DNA of 64,000 nucleotides from Verrucomicrobiota bacterium (GTDB taxonomy: Bacteria > Verrucomicrobiota > Verrucomicrobiia > Opitutales > Opitutaceae): assembly GCA_016235555.1 (NCBI GenBank), contig JACRKC010000086.1:18883-82882 (forward strand). The letters run 5' to 3'. Below, in pieces: positions 52,029-60,039 of this stretch. Position 1 is the stretch's first letter; every line of letters starts with the position of its first letter. The position numbers and the translations under genes were made by a program. The notes under the pieces are model-generated. The model was given only the letters and a program-made list of their open reading frames with translations. It had not been told where the DNA came from and ran no database searches.

Positions 52029-53249
52029 ATGCAAAATCGTCCCTGCACCGCTCCGCGCCCGCGGCGTTTTTCGCGCCGCCTCTTCGTCTGGAATTTCGTG
52101 GTGGCCTGCACCGCGTTGCTCGCCGCCGACGCGCGCTTCCCGATCATGCCGTGGAATCACGTGCCCGACGATCCCGCGGTGTTCGCGCAGTTGCGCGACG
52201 CGGGCTTTTCCGTGGCGGGCTTCGTGCCACCCGCGGCGCTCGATCATGTGCAGGCGGCGGGTTTGCAGGCGATCGTCTCGGACCGCCGCGCTTCCGGCTA
52301 CGACTGGACCAAGGTCAACGCCGAGAAGGCGCGCGCGGCCGTGGCGGAGCTCATCGAGGCGACCGCCCGACATCCAGCGGTGATCGGTTACTATCTCACG
52401 GATGAACCCGGCGCGGAGAAATTCGCCGGCCTCGCCATCGTCGCGGATGCGATTCGCAACGGCGCACCGGGCCGCTGGCCCTACATCAACCTGTTTCCCA
52501 ATTACGCCAACGCGCGCCAGCTCGGCACCGCGGACTACGCCACGTATCTCGACACCTTCATCACGACCTGCCGGCCGACGATCCTCAGCTACGATAACTA
52601 CGCGCCGGCCGAGGATGGGTCGTTTCGCACGACGTTCTGGTCGAATCTCGAGCACATGCGCGCGGCGGCCCGGCGTGCGGGGATCCCGTTTTGGAACATT
52701 ATGCTGAGCGAAGGCTGCGTCGGCAACCGCGTGCCGACCGACGCCGACCTGCGCCTCCAGGCCTATGCCTCGCTCGCTTATGGCGCGCAGGGGCTCACGT
52801 GGTTCCAGTATTTCGCGGCGCCCGTCGGCAATTTCCGCGGCGCGCCCATCGACCAATTCGGCCAGCGCACGCCGATGTGGGATCTCCTCCGCAATGTGAA
52901 TCAGCAGGTCCAGAAACTCGCGCCGACGCTGCTCAAACTGCGCCACGACGACACCTATCACTTCGAGCCTTTTTTCACGGGCACGCATCCGCCGACGGCG
53001 ACGAGCTTGCTCCAAGACGCCGGCACGAACGACGTGCTCGCGGGCGACTTCACGCACGAGGACGGCAGCCGTTTTCTCCTCATCGTGAACCGCGACCTCG
53101 TGCGCTCAAAGATGCTGGGCAAGCTCCGCTTCCTCACTCCGAACGCCAAGGTCCGGCAGGTGTCGCCGTGGTCCGGCCAGCTGCACGACTTCTCCGGCGA
53201 ACACCGCTGGCTCGCAACGGGCGCCGGCGTGTTGCTGCGAATCGATTGA
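52029..53249 (+). CDS. Secreted glycoside-hydrolase-like TIM-barrel protein
   Basis: 406 residues: basic start and signal RRLFVWNFVVACTALLAADA, then a TIM barrel reminiscent of GH42/beta-galactosidase-like enzymes (FPIMPWNHVPDDPAVFAQLR, HPAVIGYYLTDEPGAEKFAG with a candidate acid/base Glu, ILSYDNYAPAEDGSFRTTFW, IPFWNIMLSEGCVGNRVP, GAQGLTWFQYFAAP), and a small C-terminal beta domain. It follows the beta-helix giant by 183 bases, so the two may act on the same polysaccharide. Exact family uncertain. Confidence 0.72.
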   Translation: MQNRPCTAPRPRRFSRRLFVWNFVVACTALLAADARFPIMPWNHVPDDPAVFAQLRDAGFSVAGFVPPAALDHVQAAGLQAIVSDRRASGYDWTKVNAEKARAAVAELIEATARHPAVIGYYLTDEPGAEKFAGLAIVADAIRNGAPGRWPYINLFPNYANARQLGTADYATYLDTFITTCRPTILSYDNYAPAEDGSFRTTFWSNLEHMRAAARRAGIPFWNIMLSEGCVGNRVPTDADLRLQAYASLAYGAQGLTWFQYFAAPVGNFRGAPIDQFGQRTPMWDLLRNVNQQVQKLAPTLLKLRHDDTYHFEPFFTGTHPPTATSLLQDAGTNDVLAGDFTHEDGSRFLLIVNRDLVRSKMLGKLRFLTPNAKVRQVSPWSGQLHDFSGEHRWLATGAGVLLRID

Positions 53250-53276
53250 CCTCGGAGCGCGCCGGAAAACCCCGTT

Positions 53277-53341
53277 CGGAGGGCGCCGCTCCGTCGGCGC
53301 CGCGACCGAAACAAACGGCTGCGACGGAGCGCAGCCCTCCG
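53277..53341. repeat. Palindromic element, GGAGGGC type
   Basis: The left arm GGAGGGCGCCGCTCCGTCGG (53278 on) and right arm GGCTGCGACGGAGCGCAGCC (53317 on, ending CTCCG) are each hairpin-forming and roughly complementary to each other. They lie between the glycosidase-like gene and the TIR gene. Confidence 0.65.
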
Positions 53342-53430
53342 ACCGATGGGCTTCGTCGACACCCTCGACGGGAAATTCCTCGTCACATCGGATTGCGACC
53401 GTCAGCTTTCCGCGGTTCCCAGCCGTCACC

Positions 53431-55416
53431 GTGTCCGACGTTCCCGCTTCAACCTCCACTGGCGCCGTCTTCCTCAGCTATGCACGCGGGGATTCGGCGA
53501 CCGTGCTCCGCATCGCGGAGGCGTTGCGCGCCAGCGGCGTCGAAGTGTGGTTCGATCAAAACGAACTTGTGGGCGGCGATGCCTGGGATGCGAAGATTCG
53601 CGGCCAGATCGCGACGTGCGCGCTGTTCGTGCCGGTGATCTCGGCAAACACGCAGGCGCGGCTGGAGGGATATTTCCGCCTCGAGTGGAAGCTCGCCGCC
53701 AACCGCTCGCATACGATGGCCGAGGAGAGGACGTTCCTGCTGCCGGTCGTGATCGACGCGACGCGCGATGCCGAAGCCAAGGTCCCGGCGGAGTTCAAGG
53801 CGGTGCAGTGGACGCGACTCGCCGGAGCGGAGCCGACGCCTCAGTTCGTCGAGCGAATCAAACGCCTGCTGGTGCCGGCCGGGGCAGTGGGACGGCTCTC
53901 CCCACCCGGGGCGGGAGAGCCCACGGGTCTGGAGCCCCGTGCCACGCCGACCAGCCGCAGGCCAACGTGGATCTACGCCGCTGCGGCCATCGTCGCGCTC
54001 GCGGCTGGCGCGTTCTTCGCCCTGCGCAAGCCAGCCGTCACCGACAAGTCGATCGCGGTGCTGCCGTTCACAAATCTCGGCGCGGACAAGGGAGACGAGT
54101 ATATCGGCGACGGCATGTCGGAGGAGTTGTTGAACGTCTTCGCGAAGCTCCCGAAGCTGAAAGTGGCCGCGCGCACGTCGTCGTTTTTCTTCAAAGGCAA
54201 GAACCTCCCGATCGCGGAGGTGGGGAAGCAACTCAGCGTCGCCTTCGTGCTCGAAGGCAGCGTGCGAAGAACCGGCAACAAGCTCCGCATCACCGCGCAG
54301 CTCAATAGCGCGGCGGACGGCTACCACCTCTGGTCCGAAACTTACGATCGCGACATGACCGACCTGCTGGCGATTCAGACGGAAGTTTCGGAGCAGGTGG
54401 TGAAGGCTCTACTGGGCAAGTTGGGGATGGAGGAATCGCGCGCGCTTGAGAAGCGCGCGACGGGGAATCCCGAGGCGCACCGCCTCTACCTGCTGGGCAA
54501 GTTTCACTTTTCGAAGAGCACGCGGGCGGCGTGGGGCGCGGCGATCGAGAGTTTCGAGCAGTCGATCCGCATCGATCCGGCATTCGCGCTCGCCTACTGC
54601 GGACTGGCCGACACCTACGCGTGGGCTGGAGGCAACGTTCTTCCGGGCAGAGACGCTTGGGCGAAAGAGAAAGAGCTGGCCCAAAAGGCCATCGAATTGG
54701 AGCCGAATCTGGCAGACGCGCACCTTTCGCTGGGCATCGCCTTGGCCAATGCATTCGAATGGGACGATGGCGAACGGAGCATCAAGCGGGCTTTGGAATT
54801 GAACCCAAATCTCGCGTTGGCTCACGACCAGATGGCGTGGTTATGTGCGATGCTCGGGAGATTCGACGAATCGCTTAGGCACACGCGGAAGACGGTCGAA
54901 CTCGAGCCGCTCTCACCCATGTTTAACTCGGGCTTGGGCTACTACCTCTACTTTGCGCGGAGGTTTGATGAGAGCCTCGTCCAGTTGCGCAAAGCCAGTG
55001 CACTCGATCCGAATTTCGCGTTCATGCGAGCTAACTTGGGGCTGACACTGCTCTATGGGAAACGCGACGCGGCGAGTGCCGCGGTGGAATTTCGACTGGC
55101 GTGCAAACTCGACGATGTGCCGTGGTATAGCACCTCCTTGGCGCAGGCGCTGGCCGTGCTGGGTGACCGGGCGGGAGCGGAAGAAATTTTGCGTCGGTTC
55201 GAGTCCGAATCGAAACAACGTTACATCGGCCCGGGCGCGTTCGCCGGCGTCTATCTTGCTTTGGGCAACAAGGAGAAATTTTTCGAGTGGTTGGACAAGG
55301 CGTTCGAAGATCAGGATGGCATCTGCTGGAACCTGAAAAACGATCCCATCTATGAGTCGTTGCAGGTTGATCCTCGCATGCGGGCGATGATCAAGAAAGT
55401 CGGCCTCGAGAAGTGA
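53431..55416 (+). CDS. TIR domain - transmembrane - FlgO/TolB-N-like domain - TPR protein
   Basis: 661 residues from GTG 53431. TIR domain about 8-145 (GAVFLSYARGDSATVLRIAE, VWFDQNELVGGDAWDAKI, CALFVPVISANTQARLEGYF). A linker follows, partly encoded by a palindrome, then one membrane helix TWIYAAAAIVALAAGAFFAL (about 180-199). Next a domain beginning KSIAVLPFTNLGADKGDEYI and ending SETYDRDMTDLLAIQTEVSE (as in CadC/adenylate-cyclase-type sensors), and TPR repeats to the end (AIRIDPAFALAYCGLADTYA-type units). Same logic as the TIR/propeller protein at 1897: TIR inside, repeat domain outside. At the WDAKI position TIR1 has WDEAI. Confidence 0.85.
   Translation: MSDVPASTSTGAVFLSYARGDSATVLRIAEALRASGVEVWFDQNELVGGDAWDAKIRGQIATCALFVPVISANTQARLEGYFRLEWKLAANRSHTMAEERTFLLPVVIDATRDAEAKVPAEFKAVQWTRLAGAEPTPQFVERIKRLLVPAGAVGRLSPPGAGEPTGLEPRATPTSRRPTWIYAAAAIVALAAGAFFALRKPAVTDKSIAVLPFTNLGADKGDEYIGDGMSEELLNVFAKLPKLKVAARTSSFFFKGKNLPIAEVGKQLSVAFVLEGSVRRTGNKLRITAQLNSAADGYHLWSETYDRDMTDLLAIQTEVSEQVVKALLGKLGMEESRALEKRATGNPEAHRLYLLGKFHFSKSTRAAWGAAIESFEQSIRIDPAFALAYCGLADTYAWAGGNVLPGRDAWAKEKELAQKAIELEPNLADAHLSLGIALANAFEWDDGERSIKRALELNPNLALAHDQMAWLCAMLGRFDESLRHTRKTVELEPLSPMFNSGLGYYLYFARRFDESLVQLRKASALDPNFAFMRANLGLTLLYGKRDAASAAVEFRLACKLDDVPWYSTSLAQALAVLGDRAGAEEILRRFESESKQRYIGPGAFAGVYLALGNKEKFFEWLDKAFEDQDGICWNLKNDPIYESLQVDPRMRAMIKKVGLEK
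53889..53947. repeat. Palindromic segment inside the TIR/TPR gene (linker)
   Basis: CGGCTCTCC...GGGAGAGCC and CACGGGTCTGGAGCCCCGTG micro-hairpins lie in frame between the TIR domain and the membrane helix, encoding a Gly/Pro-rich linker. Confidence 0.6.
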
Positions 55417-55435
55417 GGCCGAGTGCATTGCGAGG

Positions 55436-55536
55436 GTAGGGACGCCTCTCCGAGGCGTCCTGGGTTGCGGTGTGGGCAGGAGGTTGGCGTGCGAATGGAC
55501 ACTGGAACTCAGGACGGCTCGGAGAGCCGTCCCTAC
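55436..55536. repeat. Palindromic pair bounded GTAG...CTAC
   Basis: The left GTAGGGACGCCTCTCCGAGG (55436 on) and right CTCGGAGAGCCGTCCCTAC (to 55536) are each micro-hairpins with apex CTCTCCGAG or its complement. They lie between convergent genes. The same type is at 63581-63632. Confidence 0.85.
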
Positions 55537-55554
55537 CACGGAAGTGTTGTTGGC

Positions 55555-56778
55555 CTACTTCAACGCCGCCGCGATCCGCGCGAGGGCGGTCTCGACGTTT
55601 TCGCGGGAGTTGAAGGCGCTGATGCGCACGTGGCCTTCGCCGCATTTGCCGAAGCCGGCGCCGGGCGTGCAGACGACCTGCGCCTTGTTGAGCAACAGAT
55701 CGAAGAACTCCCACGAGTCGCGGCCCGTGTTGATCCAGAGGTAGGGGGCGTTGTCGCCGCCGGTGCACGTGAAGCCGAGCTTTGTCATCGCGTCGCGGAT
55801 GAGCGCGGCGTTGCCGAGGTAGAAATCGATCAGGGCCTTGGTCTGCGCCTTGCCGGCGTCGGTGTAAATCGCGGCGGCGGCTTTCTGGATGGGGTAGGCG
55901 ACGCCGTTGAATTTCGTCGAGTGACGGCGATTCCAGAGCGCGTGGATCGGGTGGGCGTTGCCGGCAGCGTCGTAGGCGACGACGGTTTTCGGGACGACGA
56001 GGTAGGCGCAGCGCGTGCCGGTGAAGCCGGCGGTCTTCGAGAAACTGCGGAACTCGAGCGCGACGTCGCGTGCGCCTTCGATTTCGTAGATGGAGTGGGG
56101 GATCTCGGGATTGCGGATGTAGGCCTCGTAGGCGGAGTCGAAGAGGATGATCGCCTTGTGCTGCTTGGCGTAGGCGACCCACGCGGCGAGCTGGGCCTTC
56201 GTCGCGACGGCGCCGGTGGGGTTGTTCGGGAAGCAGAGGTAGATGAGGTCGGTCGCGACGTTCGGGATCGCGGGCACGTAGCCGTTGGCGGGCGTGCTGT
56301 CGAGGTAGGTGACGCCGGAGTAGCGGCCGTCGACGTTGGCGCCGGTGCGGCCGGCCATGACATTGGTGTCGATGTAGACGGGGTAAACCGGATCGGGGAT
56401 CGCGAGGCGGATGTCGGCGCCGAAGATTTCCTGGATGTTGCCGCAGTCGCACTTCGCGCCGTCGGAGACGAAGATCTCGTCGCTCTCGATCTTGCAGCCG
56501 CGCGCGGCGTAGTCGTGCTGCGCGATCACGTCGCGGAGGAACGCATAGCCCTGCTCGGGTCCGTAGCCCTTGAATGTGGCGCGCACGCCCATCTCGTTCG
56601 TCGCGGCGTGGAGCGCATCGAGACACACCGGCGGCAGCGGCTCGGTGACGTCGCCGATGCCGAGGCGGATGACGGGTTTCGACGGATTGGCGGCGACGTA
56701 GGCGCTGACGCGCTTGGCGATGTCGCTGAAAAGGTAGGAGGCCTTGAGCTTGGTGAAGTTCTCGTTGATGCGGATCAT
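55555..56778 (-). CDS. dapL: LL-diaminopimelate aminotransferase
   Basis: 407 residues, the usual DapL length. It starts [20 protein letters not shown]; the substrate region [13 protein letters not shown], the motif [36 protein letters not shown], and the PLP lysine in [17 protein letters not shown] are all as in the family. It converts tetrahydrodipicolinate directly to LL-diaminopimelate for lysine and peptidoglycan, the one-step route used by Verrucomicrobia, Chlamydiae and plants. Divergent from panC. Confidence 0.94.
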   Translation of the reverse strand: MIRINENFTKLKASYLFSDIAKRVSAYVAANPSKPVIRLGIGDVTEPLPPVCLDALHAATNEMGVRATFKGYGPEQGYAFLRDVIAQHDYAARGCKIESDEIFVSDGAKCDCGNIQEIFGADIRLAIPDPVYPVYIDTNVMAGRTGANVDGRYSGVTYLDSTPANGYVPAIPNVATDLIYLCFPNNPTGAVATKAQLAAWVAYAKQHKAIILFDSAYEAYIRNPEIPHSIYEIEGARDVALEFRSFSKTAGFTGTRCAYLVVPKTVVAYDAAGNAHPIHALWNRRHSTKFNGVAYPIQKAAAAIYTDAGKAQTKALIDFYLGNAALIRDAMTKLGFTCTGGDNAPYLWINTGRDSWEFFDLLLNKAQVVCTPGAGFGKCGEGHVRISAFNSRENVETALARIAAALK

Positions 56779-56875
56779 GGCGGGTGTGGGCGGCGAAAAA
56801 CTTGAACAAACGGGGCGCGGCGGGTTTGTTCAAGCCCGACGTTGGCGGGAGGGCCGCCCGGCGTCACCCTACGCT

Positions 56876-57718
56876 ATGAGGAAAATCACCACCGTTGCCG
56901 ATATGCGAACCGCGGTCTCCGCGCTTCGCACGGAAGGTAAGTCCATCGCGCTTGTGCCGACCCAAGGCGCACTCCATGCCGGGCAGGAGGCCCTGATCAA
57001 GGCGGCGGTGCAGCGGGCCGACGTGGTGATCGTCTCGATTTTCGTCAATCCGCTGCAGTTCGGTCCGAACGAAGTGATCGCCAACTACCCGCGCAGCTTC
57101 GATGCGGATCTCGCGTTGTGCGAAAAGTGCGGGGCGCACCTCGTATTCGCGCCGGCCGCGGAGGAGATTTATCCGCGCGGTTTTTCAAGCTATGTGACGG
57201 AGGAGGGACCGGCCAGGACGCTGTGCGGCATCTCGCGGCCCACGCATTTCCGTGGCGTCACGACGGTGATGGCGAAGCTGCTCAATCTCGTGCAGCCGAA
57301 CTGGGCGTATTTCGGGCAGAAGTCGGTGCAGCGCGCGGCGGTCGTGCGCAAGATGGCCGCCGATCTGCATTTCGCCGTGGAGATCGTCGTGGTGCCGACG
57401 GCGCGCGAAGCCGATGGGCTCGCGGCGGGCGTGCGCAATCGCGAGTTCACTCCGAGCCAGCGCAAGGACGCCGTGTCGCTCCACGCCGCGCTCGTGCGCG
57501 CCAAGGCGATGTCCGACCAGGGCGTGCGCAGCCCCGATCGCATCATCGCCGAGGCCACGCACGTCCTCAGCCAGAGCCGACGCGTGCGGGTCATCTACGT
57601 GGCGATCGTCGATCACGTGACGATGGAGCCGATGCGCGATGTCGTCCCCGGCCGCTCACTGCTGGCGATCGCCGTGTGGGTGGACGAGATCCGGTTGATC
57701 GACAACGTGGTGCTGTAG
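56876..57718 (+). CDS. panC: Pantothenate synthetase, divergent active-site motifs
   Basis: 280 residues with the PanC scaffold: KSIALVPTQGALHAGQEALI, FVNPLQFGPNEVIANYPRSF, LFAPAAEEIYPRG-type segment, RPTHFRGVTTVMAKLLNLVQ, YFGQKSVQRAAVVRKMAADL. Unlike typical enzymes, the HIGH-like signature reads HAGQ (second His replaced by Gln), PTMG is PTQG, the FGEKD motif is FGQKS, and SSRN is GVRN. Start at ATG 56876 by family alignment. It ligates pantoate and beta-alanine with ATP in CoA synthesis; the substitutions leave true activity open. Confidence 0.85.
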   Translation: MRKITTVADMRTAVSALRTEGKSIALVPTQGALHAGQEALIKAAVQRADVVIVSIFVNPLQFGPNEVIANYPRSFDADLALCEKCGAHLVFAPAAEEIYPRGFSSYVTEEGPARTLCGISRPTHFRGVTTVMAKLLNLVQPNWAYFGQKSVQRAAVVRKMAADLHFAVEIVVVPTAREADGLAAGVRNREFTPSQRKDAVSLHAALVRAKAMSDQGVRSPDRIIAEATHVLSQSRRVRVIYVAIVDHVTMEPMRDVVPGRSLLAIAVWVDEIRLIDNVVL

Positions 57719-57741
57719 TTTTTTGCGCAGCAAAAACTAAC

Positions 57742-58521
57742 TTAGCTTTCCGTCTTCGGCGGGAAGCTGGCCACGACGACTTCGATCTGTTTCGCGCGCA
57801 GCGCTGCGACCAGCTCCGCCGGCGCCTGCGCGTCGGTCACGACCACGTCGACGTGGGAAAAATCGGTGAGGAAAAACGTGGAGCGCCGGCCGAACTTCGC
57901 GTGGTCGAAGCAGAAGATCACCTTCGCCGCGCCGGCCATCATCGCCTTCTGGATGTCGACGATCAGCGCGTGGGAATTGTAGATGCCGTCCTCCGCGATG
58001 CCGCTGCCGCTGAGGATCGCGACATCGGCATGCATGCGGGAAAATGTGTCGGTCGCGTGCGGCCCGACGAGCGTGCCGAGCCGCGGATAGATCACGCCGC
58101 CGGAGAGGTGGACCTCGTGGCGGTTGGACGCGGAGAAGAGATTCGCGACCGGCAGCGAATTGGTGATTACTTGGGCGACTTTTTCGCCGAGGTGCTTGGC
58201 GACGTGGAAGCACGTCGTGCCGCTGTCGATGATCACGTTTTGTCCCGGTGAAATGAGCGCGGCGCAGGCCTGACCAATGGCTTCCTTTTCGGCTACCTGG
58301 TGCGTGTCGCGGACGTTGAAAACGAACTCGTCTGTCTTCGGCTGGAGCGTGCGGGCGCCGCCGTGGGTGCGGCGGAGAACCTTTTGCTCGGCCAGCGCAT
58401 CGACGTCGCGACGAACCGTGGAGACGGAGACCCCGGCGTGCTGCGCAAGCTCTTCCAGCGAAGCGAATTCAGCCTGCTGGAGGTAGGCTTCGATCTTCGC
58501 TCGGCGCTCTTCGGGGTGCAT
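57742..58521 (-). CDS. DeoR/GlpR family regulator of the microcompartment locus
   Basis: 259 residues: N-terminal helix-turn-helix (RRAKIEAYLQQAEFASLEEL, AGVSVSTVRRDVDALAEQ, LRRTHGGART) and a C-terminal sugar-phosphate-isomerase-like effector domain (IIDSGTTCFHVAKHLGEKVA, LIVDIQKAMMAGAAKVIFCF, DHAKFGRRSTFF). DeoR regulators usually respond to phosphorylated sugars. It is divergent from the BMC operon with 104 bases between starts, containing three phased TTGGAA motifs. Known PV-type BMC loci carry a DeoR regulator; fuculose- or rhamnulose-phosphate is the plausible inducer. Confidence 0.9.
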   Translation of the reverse strand: MHPEERRAKIEAYLQQAEFASLEELAQHAGVSVSTVRRDVDALAEQKVLRRTHGGARTLQPKTDEFVFNVRDTHQVAEKEAIGQACAALISPGQNVIIDSGTTCFHVAKHLGEKVAQVITNSLPVANLFSASNRHEVHLSGGVIYPRLGTLVGPHATDTFSRMHADVAILSGSGIAEDGIYNSHALIVDIQKAMMAGAAKVIFCFDHAKFGRRSTFFLTDFSHVDVVVTDAQAPAELVAALRAKQIEVVVASFPPKTES

Positions 58522-58536
58522 CGTTCGTGGAAGAAG

Positions 58537-58584
58537 TTGGAATCTTTTGGAATATTATGCAAGACTTCACTTGACAGTTTGGAA
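58537..58584 (+). promoter_or_regulatory. Candidate DeoR operator and promoter region of the BMC operon
   Basis: Three TTGGAA copies on the plus strand at 58537, 58547 and 58579 are spaced 10 and 32 bases, about one and three helix turns. A TTGACA box at 58571-58576 is followed after 17 bases by a weak CGATAT, giving a plausible promoter whose spacer carries the third copy. The region is AT-rich and lies between the divergent regulator and PduL-type genes. Confidence 0.55.
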
Positions 58585-58625
58585 GATTTTGGGCGATATC
58601 CGCGCTCTTCTCATCACGTTTCGCC

Positions 58626-59303
58626 ATGTCCCTGCCCCCGCCTGCACCCCATCGAGTCGAGATTGAACACCTCGTGCGGCGCGCGATTTATCAGCGGCTC
58701 GGCCGGACACCGCCGCGCTCGGCGCAGGCGCCGAATCCGCTCCTCGTGAACATCAGCGCGCGGCATTGCCACCTTTCGCCGGCCGCGGTCGAGGCACTCT
58801 TCGGCAAAGGCGCGAAGCTCACGCCGATGAAGTGGCTTTACCAGAAGGACCAGTTTGCGGCGAAGGAGACGGTCACGCTCATCGGCCCGCGCAGCCGGGT
58901 GATCTCGAACCTCCGCATTCTCGGCCCGTGCCGCGATTTCAACCAGATCGAGCTCGCGCTCACCGACTCGATCGCGCTCGGGTTCGACGTGCCGATCCGC
59001 CAGTCGGGCGCGATCAAGGAGACGCCCGGCTGCATGCTGATGGGGCCCGCGGGATTTTTCGAGATGCCCGACGGCGTCATCCGCGCGGCGCCGCACGTGC
59101 ACATGCACCCGGACGACGCGGCGTTTTACGGCGTGAAGCAAGGCGACTTCATGCGGCTGCGCGTCGGTGGCGATTGCGCGGTGACGTTCGAGCGGCTGCT
59201 GGTGCGCGTGCACAAGGATTTCAAGCTCGAGGTCCACATCGACACCGACGAGGGCAACGCCTGCGCGCTCCAGCCCGACACGCCCGTCGAACTCCTGAAG
59301 TAG
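58626..59303 (+). CDS. pduL: PduL-type phosphate acyltransferase (BMC)
   Basis: 225 residues: an N-terminal amphipathic helix EIEHLVRRAIYQRLG, likely the encapsulation peptide, a proline-rich linker, then the PduL core with zinc/CoA motifs LVNISARHCHLSPAAVEALF, QKDQFAAKETVTLIGPRSRV, GFDVPIRQSG and AAPHVHMHPDDAAFYGVKQG. It exchanges the acyl group of propionyl- or lactyl-CoA onto phosphate inside the shell, regenerating CoA for the aldehyde dehydrogenase. First gene of the BMC operon. No Shine-Dalgarno is evident. Confidence 0.93.
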   Translation: MSLPPPAPHRVEIEHLVRRAIYQRLGRTPPRSAQAPNPLLVNISARHCHLSPAAVEALFGKGAKLTPMKWLYQKDQFAAKETVTLIGPRSRVISNLRILGPCRDFNQIELALTDSIALGFDVPIRQSGAIKETPGCMLMGPAGFFEMPDGVIRAAPHVHMHPDDAAFYGVKQGDFMRLRVGGDCAVTFERLLVRVHKDFKLEVHIDTDEGNACALQPDTPVELLK

Positions 59304-59325
59304 TCTCCGTTCGTCGCGCGCCCTT

Positions 59326-59350
59326 TCTCTCAACCCTCAACTCTCAACTA
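59326..59350 (+). promoter_or_regulatory. C/A-rich leader in front of the first BMC-H gene
   Basis: A run of CTCAACCCTCAACTCTCAA within 59329-59348, free of G, followed by an A-rich spacer, ends 11 bases before the BMC-H ATG. Near-identical leaders precede the other two BMC-H genes only. There is no Shine-Dalgarno sequence. Confidence 0.65.
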
Positions 59351-59360
59351 ATAACCAAAC

Positions 59361-59630
59361 ATGAATGATTCCATCGGCATGGTAGAAACCAAAGGCTATG
59401 TTGGCAGCGTCGAAGCCAGCGACGCCATGGTCAAAGCGGCGAACGTCTCCCTCGTTCGCCAGATTCAAATCGGCGGTGGCTTCGTCACCGTGATCGTCAA
59501 GGGCGACGTCGGCAGCGTGCGCGCGGCCGTCGACGCCGGTGGTGAGGCGGCCAAGCGCGTGGGCGAACTCGTCTGCTCGCACATCATCGCCCGCCCGCAC
59601 GCCGAACTCGTCAAAGCCGTCGGCCTCTGA
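59361..59630 (+). CDS. BMC-H hexameric shell protein (1)
   Basis: 89 residues, one BMC domain: SIGMVETKGYVGSVEASDAM, AANVSLVRQIQIGGGFVTVI (pore loop GGGF), GDVGSVRAAVDAGGEAAKRV, CSHIIARPHAELVKAV. It forms the hexagonal facets of the shell; the pore loop residues set what crosses. It follows pduL by 57 bases and precedes a second BMC-H gene. Confidence 0.94.
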   Translation: MNDSIGMVETKGYVGSVEASDAMVKAANVSLVRQIQIGGGFVTVIVKGDVGSVRAAVDAGGEAAKRVGELVCSHIIARPHAELVKAVGL

Positions 59631-59637
59631 GCCGCCG

Positions 59638-59667
59638 CTCTCAACCCTCAACCAATCAACTCTCAAC
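59638..59667 (+). promoter_or_regulatory. C/A-rich leader in front of the second BMC-H gene
   Basis: CTCTCAACCCTCAACCAATC followed by AACTCTCAAC, then TTCTCCCAACCACC to the ATG at 59682. A version of the leader before the first and third BMC-H genes, with an inserted CCAAT. Confidence 0.65.
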
Positions 59668-59681
59668 TTCTCCCAACCACC

Positions 59682-59975
59682 ATGGCACAAGAAGCTGTTG
59701 GAATCATCGAAACGAAGGGCCTCTGCGCGATGCTCGAAGCCGCAGACTCCGCCCTCAAAGCCGCCAACGTCACCATGACTGGCTACGAAGCCGTCGGCAG
59801 TGGCTACGTGTGCGGATTCTTCCGCGGTGATGTCGCCGCCGTGAAGGCCGCCATCGACGCCGCCGCCGAAGCCGCCGCCAAGGTCGGCGAAGTCGTCGCC
59901 GTCCAGGTCATCCCGCGTCCGCACGAGGATCTTGCCGGCCTCGGCAAGTGGCTCGCGCAAGGCACCAGCGCATGA
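59682..59975 (+). CDS. BMC-H hexameric shell protein (2)
   Basis: 97 residues: [40 protein letters not shown] (pore loop GSGY), [40 protein letters not shown]. The canonical EutM/PduA-type core with a slightly longer tail. It ends in TGA at 59973-59975, whose last bases begin a palindromic element that separates it from ackA. Confidence 0.94.
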   Translation: MAQEAVGIIETKGLCAMLEAADSALKAANVTMTGYEAVGSGYVCGFFRGDVAAVKAAIDAAAEAAAKVGEVVAVQVIPRPHEDLAGLGKWLAQGTSA

Positions 59976-60032
59976 GGTGGAGCGCGTTGACCTCAACGCG
60001 CTTGAACCGGTTGGGGTCAACCGGTTCCACCC
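59974..60032. repeat. Facing palindrome pair between BMC-H 2 and ackA
   Basis: The left micro-hairpin AGCGCGTTGACCTCAACGCG (in 59974-60003) and right micro-hairpin AACCGGTTGGGGTCAACCGG (60006 on). Outer bases GGTGG...CCACC pair. The two stems differ (GCGCGTTG versus ACCGGTTG) yet each is self-complementary, showing the stem is free to change as long as it stays a hairpin. Confidence 0.85.
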
Positions 60033-60039
60033 TCAGACC

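Noticed and set aside
1897..55416. TIR proteins as part of a Thoeris or other phage-defence island
   Set aside because: No ThsA, SIR2, restriction or other defence genes are near either TIR gene; both have membrane helices and repeat domains typical of sensors.
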